This document shows positions 47,201 through 53,713 of a DNA stretch of 53,713 bases, one piece after another. How positions within the stretch are numbered: the first letter of the stretch is position 1; every line of letters starts with the position of its first letter. The notes beneath the pieces were generated by a model that was not told the origin of the DNA, did not search any database, and saw only the letters and a list, made by a program, of their open reading frames with translations. The stretch is from assembly GCA_022925895.1 (NCBI GenBank), contig JAKSYS010000427.1, positions 1-53,713 of the forward strand. Reading direction: 5' to 3'. This stretch comes from Fragilaria crotonensis. Lineage: Eukaryota; Bacillariophyta; Fragilariophyceae; Fragilariales; Fragilariaceae. Made by a program: the position numbers and the translations under genes.

Positions 47201-47658
47201 ACTAGGTATTCCAGATGTTCAATTTGGAGTGAAACCTCCAATGAACGAGCGGCATTACCTGTTCCTGATCCGTCGCAAAGCAGAGTGGCCCCGTGCGTGG
47301 GATTCCCTCATAAACAGGTGCCACCATGATTTGGAACATGACGTCGACGATGACACCTGGTTTGAAGAGGAGTATGAGAAAGACGAATTGATCAACCGCC
47401 TGCCAAGTGGTAGGGAAATTTACAGTGTCAAGACCCCAGAAGACTTCGCTGCGGAGGTAGCCGCGGAAAAGCCGAAAGGTTGCCACCAAGAAGAAGAAGG
47501 AGCACGCCGCCGCAGAGAAAGCATCCGCGAAGGCCGCGAAGGCCGCCGAAAACCCAGGCAAGAAGTCGAGTGCCCCAGCGTCCACCGCACAACGTTTGGC
47601 GGGAAACTTTAAACGCAAACGGGTGGCCCCAGCGAAGACGGGTAAGGGTAGCCAGTAG
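44273..47658 (+). CDS. Plavaka-like transposase, copy 2 (many frame breaks)
   Basis: Homologue of the gene at 36995-40347. It starts MVTPDHCTVCNKSF with the same C2HC finger (CTVC...HHLNQSLAC). Matching segments in order are: an acidic linker, VLDLYLKLFKLRANPLGLAR, FERYNMKGLIPKEKKLYLPY, AMDKTYIDMAGRLQMEP, AMRILGYINHSTP, HPYVPFIIGDTEGHDRLCGH, LCRICECPTYLSG, FGLHNQRGIFGACPGEMLH, and a long intact C-terminal portion from KGFSSGSNLMGHEMTGC. The last segment is Lys/Ala-rich (ATKKKKEHAAAEKASAKAAK) and runs to a stop at 47656-47658 after one frame change near 47,480. At least eight frame changes lie between 44,450 and 46,050, so this copy may be degenerate, although the 3' half is clean over 480 codons. 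It looks GC-richer than copy 1. Confidence 0.8.
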
Positions 47659-50443
47659 GCAGTCCCCAAGTGTTGTCAGCTAGGAAACTCCCGCAGTAGT
47701 AGTAGAACCAGTAATCAAAGTTGAACATGTTTACTTTTTGTTTCTTCGGTATCTTGTATCGTCCACCAACCTCCAGGTCAGCGAGTTGCACCTGCCAGCC
47801 ACCGAAAGTCAAGCTGTCACCGGCTGAACGTCCATCTCCCTTCCGTCCACCCACGCAGGGTGTTCCGGCACTCACCGCCACGTTTGGTTTTCGAGAACCA
47901 AAATGCAGCTCACCACCACCGCCACCAACGGCTCCGTCCTCCCGCCCGTCCGCACGGGACGGCGAATCACCAACATCACGCTCCCGTTTGCCAGAACGGA
48001 ATCGCCGCACGGCATCGGAACCTTCCGAACACAGCGGCAGCCCGATGTCAAGGAGCTCGACAGCCGCCTCCTCAGCAGACGCCAACCCGCCGGCTTGCCA
48101 ACCGGGCTCCGTGGCCGCGGCACCCCCGGCTTCAACCCGAGGGCTGCCCCTCCGGCGGGGTCTCCTCCCCCTCTTCTTTTGTCGCTTCCTGCTAGCTCTC
48201 TTCGAGCCAGCCGGAGAGGCGCCCTGGGGACAGTAACCGGCAGCACACGAGGCCCGTCCAGCCTTCACAATTTTCTCCTTTGCAGCCGTGAACGTTCCGT
48301 AAAGATGGTTCCGGAAGGAAGAGTCCCTCCCTGGTCACAAACCCGAATTCCTTCCCATCCGGACAGGAAACAGACGTGCAGTGTCGGACAACTCTGCCAT
48401 CCCAGCTGATGGCCACACCATGGCCAAGCTTCACCGCCATGCCGTGGAACTTGGTTCTTCCATCTGGTCTTACGCCGTGTACGTTGGGGAGAACGAAGTA
48501 CCAGTTCTCCCCACAGCCCGGCACTTCCTCGGTCCACAAACTGAAACCTTGCGAGGCGTCGTTCACGTCAAAGTGCGACGAATTCCCGAGGTTGACGCTC
48601 ATGTCCACGGTGTACCCAACCCGTTGGCGACGTTCCAGCATCTCCATTCTCTCCCGAAGATTCTCACGCACGTTACCGCGATTGTAGTTGACGACGTCAA
48701 CGTCACAATTGTCATCGTCACCGTCATCGTTGTCGTTGTCGTCGTCACAATCGACAACGTTCCCATCACCAGCACCCCCCGCCGTTGACCGTCGGAAGGA
48801 CGACGCCGTCCATCGGCGAAACCGGACTCAAACCGGAGTTCCCCTCGGTGTCCCTTACAACGGAGTACACCTGCGGGAAGCAACGACTCCCAAGGATCGC
48901 CAAGTCAACGACGAGACCCCGGAGGACGCCGTCCGCAACACACGAATTCGCTGCGTACGGAATTTTGCTGTAAACAGGGGGGCCGGCGGGCGACTCCTTC
49001 GTTTCTACCCTGGTGCCAAGCGCGAACATCGAACCAACATCAGCCGACTTAGCCCTTGCAGTGCCCCTTGCCCCCGACACTCGAAGCTCCCGACACCGAG
49101 ACGTCAGCCGCTCCAGCAACTCAAGGTGGTCATCGTGCGCATCAATCTTCGTGACATTCCGGACCATGACAACGGACTCACGATCCGGAATGCCAACTAC
49201 GCCAACGTGAACGTCAACGAAGTGGGTCTCGTCCGCGTCGATGACCCAGCAGGAGTCAGGAATATCATAGTGGTGGCTGCCATCAACGTAGTGCCGGCAA
49301 TCAAACTTTGCACTACTAGATGTCTTAAGTTGGTTCCGGAATTCGTAAGCCCGGTAGTCAGGGGGGACGTTCCGAAGGTCAACGCCAGCAATGAAATCTG
49401 GTGGCAACCCGGGGGTAATTCGGCGTCGTGGCACTGGACAGCCCTGTACACCACCCGGTTCTGCAGGGAACAGTGCCGGTATCCCGTAGAGATTCTCCAG
49501 GCGGACACGCGGCGGTTCTCGCTGAGATAGCGGAACTGTGCAAGATGATTGGACCGTAAGGCTCAGGGTTCCCACGGGATTCCGAATAGAACCGTCTCAC
49601 AAAGCTGTCACTGCCGAAGGTATACGAGGAAGTCGTCGCTTGTACCCTCCTCCTCCGCAAGCGGAGCCAGCTCATGTCATACGCCCTCAATGAGCCCGGC
49701 ACTCCAGCATCCCCAATGTGACGGTCCCGATGACAGTAGAACACTCCACACTGAGGCAGGAACAAAATCGCCGCCCTGTAGAAATAATCCATGGCAGGGC
49801 CAGCATCTTCTGGTTTGCGGGACAGGACGTGACGAACTTCATCAAAATTGACGTCAGAAGACTGGACACCGCCGCACTCCCCCGCCTTCCCACAACCGTT
49901 TGACACCGCGGCCGGCGAAGGAGCCCGGTTGAGGACCACGTCCATCACGTAGAACTCGTTGAGGAACTCCGACTGGAGTCCAGACTCGGGGAACATGTCG
50001 GCAGCCGAACGCAGTCGGAACGGCTTACATCCGAAAGCTTCGGCAACGACGCTGATCGGAGTCTGACACAAGAATTCGTTGCACCCAACCCCGCTCGCCG
50101 TCCTGAACCTTTGCCGGAACGCACTCGCTCCGGAACAACGGCCATGGACAACAACGACATCATGCGCACATGAGTCGGGCGAGTCCGCCTCTCGCGGTGA
50201 GTGGGGAGGACTTCCCGTCCGCCACATCACCGACTCCCGGAACACGTGGCGAGTTCCCAAGGTTTCTCACGGATGTCACGCTCGGGAAGTCTTATTCCCG
50301 GTCTCCGCGACCTTCTTCTTTGTAACCGTCTTCTGCGCAACCTTCTTCTTCCCAGCCTTCTTCGTCCCAACCTTCCGTTCCCCATCCCTCCCGTCCACGA
50401 CCACCTTTTCCACAGCATCAACGCCACGTCGATCGGGCGACAT
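47609..50443 (-). CDS. ORF2 of element 2: putative transposon-borne 2OG-Fe(II) dioxygenase-like protein
   Basis: Homologue of the ORF2 at 40424-42717. The start chosen is ATG 50443 (MSPDRRGVDAVEKVV), followed by a Lys-rich stretch (KKAGKKKVAQKTVTKKK). Shared segments are FYVMDVVLNRAPSP, AAILFLPQCGVFYC, AYDMSWLRLRRRR, SADVGSMFALGTRVE and CFPQVYSVVRDTEGNSGL. The core follows: VGYTVDMSVNLGNSSHFDVN, DASQGFSLWTEE, ENWYFVLPNVHG, GMAVKLGHGVAISWDGRVV and RHCTS. HxD and the distal His are identical to copy 1. After the core comes FRNHLYGTFTAAKEKIVKAG, then a long Arg/Gly/Pro-rich tail. Frames change near 50,280, 49,560, 48,780 and 48,320. The end is uncertain: the open frame runs to 47609 and would overlap the transposase 3' end by 50 bp. 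Confidence 0.72.
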
Positions 50444-51571
50444 CGGGCTCTCTCCTGCTTCCTGGCAGGTGAAGGCCGCGCAATGCCTGTTCCAACCTCA
50501 CAACAACCAGCCACAGAGGATGGTTGTCGCGAGCGCGCGCTCTCCAACAAAGACAATCAACACGCAATCCTGGCGTGGACTATCTATTTGTTGAAAAGTC
50601 AGCGAGAACTATCCGACGGCGACGTGATGATGTTGCAACAAACAACCAAAACAAGAGTACTTCATGAGAGTACTCTGTCATCAGATTGTGCTTTTTTGGT
50701 GTCACCATTCACCAAAGGTACTAAAAAGCAGCAAAATCGACGTACTGTAAGTACTATGGCGAATGTAGGGCATTTTGCACCTGGGACTTCTTTCCAAGAC
50801 CTCTAAATGCAGCATATATATGTTATTGATGTATATAACATTGAATTACGTTATATACACATCCATCGATTATAATAAAATTATGTATTTAGTTAAATGA
50901 AAAAGTAATTACAGTACATAGCATTTTCATGTATAGATGATACATTCGTTTCCAGGACAGGACTACATACTGGTACAGGTACACTATACTGCACCAGTAC
51001 GTAGCAACAAATCAGTACGAACGCAAAATTTAATGCTTGCTCAATACATGGATGTACATATATATGTAATTTACATCATGTATGCATACGCACCACGACA
51101 CCCTTGAATGATTACCAAGAACTAGCTGCCGGTATAAGAACACTGGTGTTGCATACCCGAGTACAACAACTACTGGTAGTGAAACAAGATTGCGAGTCCG
51201 TCAACGCAAAAACAAGACTGCAGCGATCATCATGTCATAAATAATTTTATAGTCACACATATTCATACAAGTATATAAACGGAAAATGGGAAGCTAAATA
51301 GTGAACATGTAAGTGCATTAAAAAATAAACGACTTGCACATGTTTTGTGAATATAAGTAGTGTTAATACATTTTTTTGTATAAGTCATGTACAGGTAGAA
51401 AATGAACAAACAGGGACAACTCATACAATTTTGAAAACTGGTGGGAGATTCAAAATCCCAAATTCATCACCCAAAATTACAAGTCGTCTCATACTTGCTG
51501 CAAATTGATACAACCACTGAGACCGCTATTCTAACCTTGCTTGCTTCTTCTTACATTTTGATTCATTCCTC
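50444..51571. other. AT-rich spacer between ORF2 and ORF3 of element 2
   Basis: Divergent intergenic region, probably with both promoters. It contains an inverted repeat at 50653-50675, GTAC words at 50,970-51,005, and TATATGT words near 50,815 and 51,060. No gene is seen. Confidence 0.45.
50653..50675. repeat. inverted repeat with 8-bp arms
   Basis: The arms AGAGTACT and AGTACTCT flank TCATGAG. It sits about 210 bp upstream of the ORF2 start and resembles the GTAC-centred palindromes of host intergenic DNA. Confidence 0.75.
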
Positions 51572-53283
51572 ATGCCGAAAACATCTCCAACTAAGCAACC
51601 TTCAGTGGCTAGTACTGACCACGCCTCCACGCGCGACCAAGACCAAGACGAAGAACGCCGAACTTGACACACCGACAACAAGAGCCAAGAGGAATGAGAT
51701 GGCGGCACAGCAAAAGGCTGAAGCTGCTAAAGCTGCTAAAGCTGCTGCTAAAGCAGCTGCTAAGAAAGCAGCGGCTAAATCTGCTGCTAAATCTGCGGCT
51801 AAATCTGCGGCTAAATCTGCAGCTAAATCTGTTAAAGCATCGACGACTGCAGTTAACCCGGACCCACCAGTGCAGATCGCGACAGCAGTTAACCCAGACC
51901 CAGTGCAGATCACTGCAAAGGGACGCAACGACGTGTTGTTCCTCCTCGTGGTAAGAAGAAGAGGAGGAAAGTGGCACCAAAAAGGTGGTGGTGGTGAGCA
52001 GAAGGAGCGCCCTGAGGAAATTGATGACTCCTCTTACTCAGTTGAAGAGGTTGACGATGAAGAGTTTGAAGAGGTTGACGATGAAGAGTCCGAATCAGAT
52101 GATGACAGGGAGGATGAGGGGAAAAGTAATGCGGGTGATGACAACAACGGTGACACATGACATGTCAGATGATGACGACTCTGTTCTCAGAATGGATCAG
52201 TTTGTTAGAGATGTCGGGAAAACAGCAATGGATGCAAGACGACGTCTTGGTCAGGAGTTGAACCACTGTGCCCAGGAAGGCGCGGAGGATCCTCCAGATG
52301 ACAATGATACTCCAACGGCGAAGAAGAAGGTGTCGTCTACGCATGTTCAGCACGATGATTGCGATGACAATGAGTCCAATGCGCCGCCACGAGAAGAGAA
52401 GCACGTGAGAAATCGAATTGTGATATACGTCAAAAACGAGTTGTTCCGTCGATGTAAGTTTGTTAACAGTCCAGTATGTTCGAAGGGCGTTTCGAAAGGT
52501 GCTTGAAATCGAAAAGCCAAAAATCATTTCCTTTTTCAGTTGACATACGAGAAATGTTTCAATACAGCGTTGAACCAGAAAAGGAGTACGTGTGAACAAG
52601 CTGGTCTCAGAATTGTTCGGGCGCAATCAATAAGGATTTCAAAAACGCGGCGAAGACTTCTTCACGTTTGAAGAATTCTGTAAGCTTAGGACAGCAACAA
52701 CAGACAGGGAGAAAAGGGCCTTCTTCTTCTTCTTCAATAACTTCTTGAGTGTGTATGTGGTGCAAATGCGTGGAGAATCGCGAAGAAAACAATGCTTGTA
52801 TCGGAGGCGCGGCACAGCGACAATTCGAAAATGGTAACAACAAGTGACGAAGCGTTGCATTGTTGCTGATTGACAACTATTTGGAAAAATGGAAACCGGC
52901 ACGGAGTTGGTTGACGAAGACAACCCAACGGAAGCAGATGATGGGCAGAATATGACGACGAAGAAAACAAAGAGACAAGCGGGAAAGTACACTGAAAAGA
53001 AAAAGGAACCTGCAAGTATGGTGGGTGGAGCGATGACGGAATAAGACAGTTCAATGCACTGCGCATAATGGTTAAAGAGAACAGGGCATGCCCGCAGTCA
53101 AAAGACATGGAACGTGAGCTGCTGGCATTCTGCAGGACACGGGCAGGATTGAAGAATGCCCGTGGCGATGAGCGGCAAGAACAGCACGACGGTACTGGTG
53201 CTGACAACAATGCATTGGAAACAGCGGTAGCAAAGGTACCTGTGGAGGCAGCATGGGACTCGGATGACGAAAATGAGTCGTAG
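51572..53283 (+). CDS. ORF3 of element 2: basic/acidic protein of unknown function (frame breaks)
   Basis: A third element-encoded protein, about 570 residues if the frames are joined. I know no named domain for it. The start is ATG 51572 (MPKTSPTKQPSVAST). After one frame change near 51,630 comes a histone-H1-like run (AAKAAAKKAAAKSAAKSAAK). An acidic block (EEVDDEEFEEVDDEESESDD) and, in another frame, SDDDDSVLRMDQFVRDVGKT follow, then EKHVRNRIVIYVKNELFRRC. The last segments are SDEALHCCLIDNYLEKWKP, CKYGGWSDDGIRQFNALRIM, VKENRACPQSKDMERELLAF and an acidic end (WDSDDENES). The KYGGWSDDGI block is a compact, conserved-looking motif. The basic stretches suggest DNA binding, and the position suggests a role in transposition or targeting; both are inferences. 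Frame changes occur in at least six places between 52,150 and 53,050. Confidence 0.62.
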
Positions 53284-53697
53284 TTGCTTGTGATTGCGAC
53301 AGCTGCTGCTGGCAGCCATAGTTCATTAAATGCATTAAAATGGTGAATGTTATGAAAACAAATGGCTAGGTTGATACAATGTATGCTGAAATGAGAACAC
53401 CGCAATGCGTAAAGAACAAATATATATGGTGACTTGGCAAATATATGTCCAAGATATAGCATGATATCGCCATATGTGATTTTTTATAACTATTTCATTT
53501 AAACAAATATGTTGACAAACTATTTGATATGTAACAATATGTGTCACATTGTGAATAATATTGCATCTAAATTGTGAAAAGATACAATATATGTTTGAGA
53601 CAACATATGTGTTAGCCACTTAACATACATGTGCAGAACTTGCGATAGGGATGTCATTATCCGGTAACAATTCAAAGCTTAAAAATAGTTAACATAT
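53284..53697. other. right subterminal region of element 2
   Basis: AT-rich, with repeated AACATAT/ATATGTT words on both strands: AATATGTTGACAAAC 53507, ACAATATGTGTCAC 53534, ACAATATATG 53584, CAACATATGTG 53601 and GTTAACATAT 53688. They mirror the left subterminal words. Confidence 0.5.
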
Positions 53698-53711
53698 CCC
53701 ACCTTCTGATG
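53698..53711 (-). repeat. right terminal inverted repeat of element 2
   Basis: CCCACCTTCTGATG is the exact inverse of the left terminus at 43739-43752. The window ends two bases later. Confidence 0.85.
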
Positions 53712-53713
53712 GA

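Larger units (their letters stand above)
43739..53711. mobile_element. element 2: complete three-gene Plavaka-like transposon with TIRs
   Basis: Both ends are visible: CATCAGAAGGTGGG at 43739-43752, and its exact inverted copy CCCACCTTCTGATG at 53698-53711. Just inside, both ends carry ATATGTTAACTATTT (the left copy is displaced by 18 bp). The 9,973-bp element carries ORF1 transposase (+), ORF2 (-) and ORF3 (+). Termini beginning with CA and a Plavaka-type transposase fit the CACTA-related group. Target duplication cannot be tested, because only two bases of right flank are present. Confidence 0.82.
36414..53713. mobile_element. element 1: Plavaka-like transposon, right end outside the window
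   Basis: It starts with CATCACAAGGTGCG (36414-36427), 12 of 14 bases identical to the terminus of element 2 (CATCAGAAGGTGGG). The transposase gene lies about 570 bp inward, compared with about 530 bp in element 2. Element 1 carries the transposase at 36995-40347, the convergent ORF2 at 40424-42717 and a tandem-repeat block at about 42,900-43,738. No matching inverted terminus (CGCACCTTGTGATG) is seen before the window ends. Because element 2 is inserted at 43739, the rest of element 1 probably resumes beyond 53,711. Confidence 0.6.

Noticed and set aside
47721..48409. Plus-strand ORFs of up to 171 codons opposite the ORF2 tail
   Set aside because: They mirror the Arg/Gly/Pro-rich tail of ORF2. 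The minus-strand reading continues from the conserved core.

Overview
The window looks like nuclear DNA of a stramenopile alga, most probably a raphid pennate diatom. This rests on compact single-copy eukaryotic genes, short GT-AG introns (71-214 bp), a carotenoid-isomerase-like protein with a plastid-type N-terminus containing TSFVSPG, LRR transmembrane proteins, a helicase-associated-domain protein, and dense nested transposons. I assign the group by protein character only and did not compare it with any database.

The left part, about 1-34,600, is gene-rich. In order it holds an AlkB-like dioxygenase running off the left edge (-), two convergent paralogous LRR membrane proteins, a 1.3-kb TIR element, a MYND/SET protein (+), a secreted glycerophosphodiester phosphodiesterase (+), an RCC1-repeat protein (+), a carotenoid-isomerase-like protein (+), a MIP18-type Fe-S targeting factor (-), an orphan protein with a nucleotidyltransferase-like GG...DIDIF signature (-), a fatty-acid-hydroxylase-superfamily protein (+), TFIIE-alpha (-) facing SPT4 (+), about 5 kb with no supportable gene, a helicase-associated-domain protein (+), and the lariat debranching enzyme DBR1 (-). 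Intergenic DNA repeatedly carries GTAC-rich palindromes.

The right part, 34,808-53,713, is a stack of transposons. A DDE-endonuclease gene is open up to base 36,413 and stops at a 14-bp terminal-repeat sequence that opens a large element (element 1). Element 1 carries a Plavaka-like transposase (+) and a convergent second protein (-), then a tandem-repeat block. Inside or at the edge of that block sits a second, related element (element 2, 43,739-53,711) with both terminal inverted repeats visible. Element 2 encodes three proteins: the Plavaka-like transposase, the convergent ORF2 protein, and a third basic protein (ORF3). ORF2 of both copies has an HxD...H region that resembles a 2-oxoglutarate/Fe(II) dioxygenase core. 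This would be a transposase-dioxygenase pairing analogous to TET/JBP genes carried by fungal KDZ transposons. It is the best candidate here for a little-described system.

Many conserved genes are interrupted by single-base frame changes, mostly in short homopolymers. For several genes, correcting them restores a whole-codon length. Essential genes such as TFIIE-alpha and SPT4 are affected, so I read most breaks as sequence error, not decay. The transposon genes may also be truly degenerate. CDS coordinates below span the whole reconstructed gene, including introns and frame breaks.
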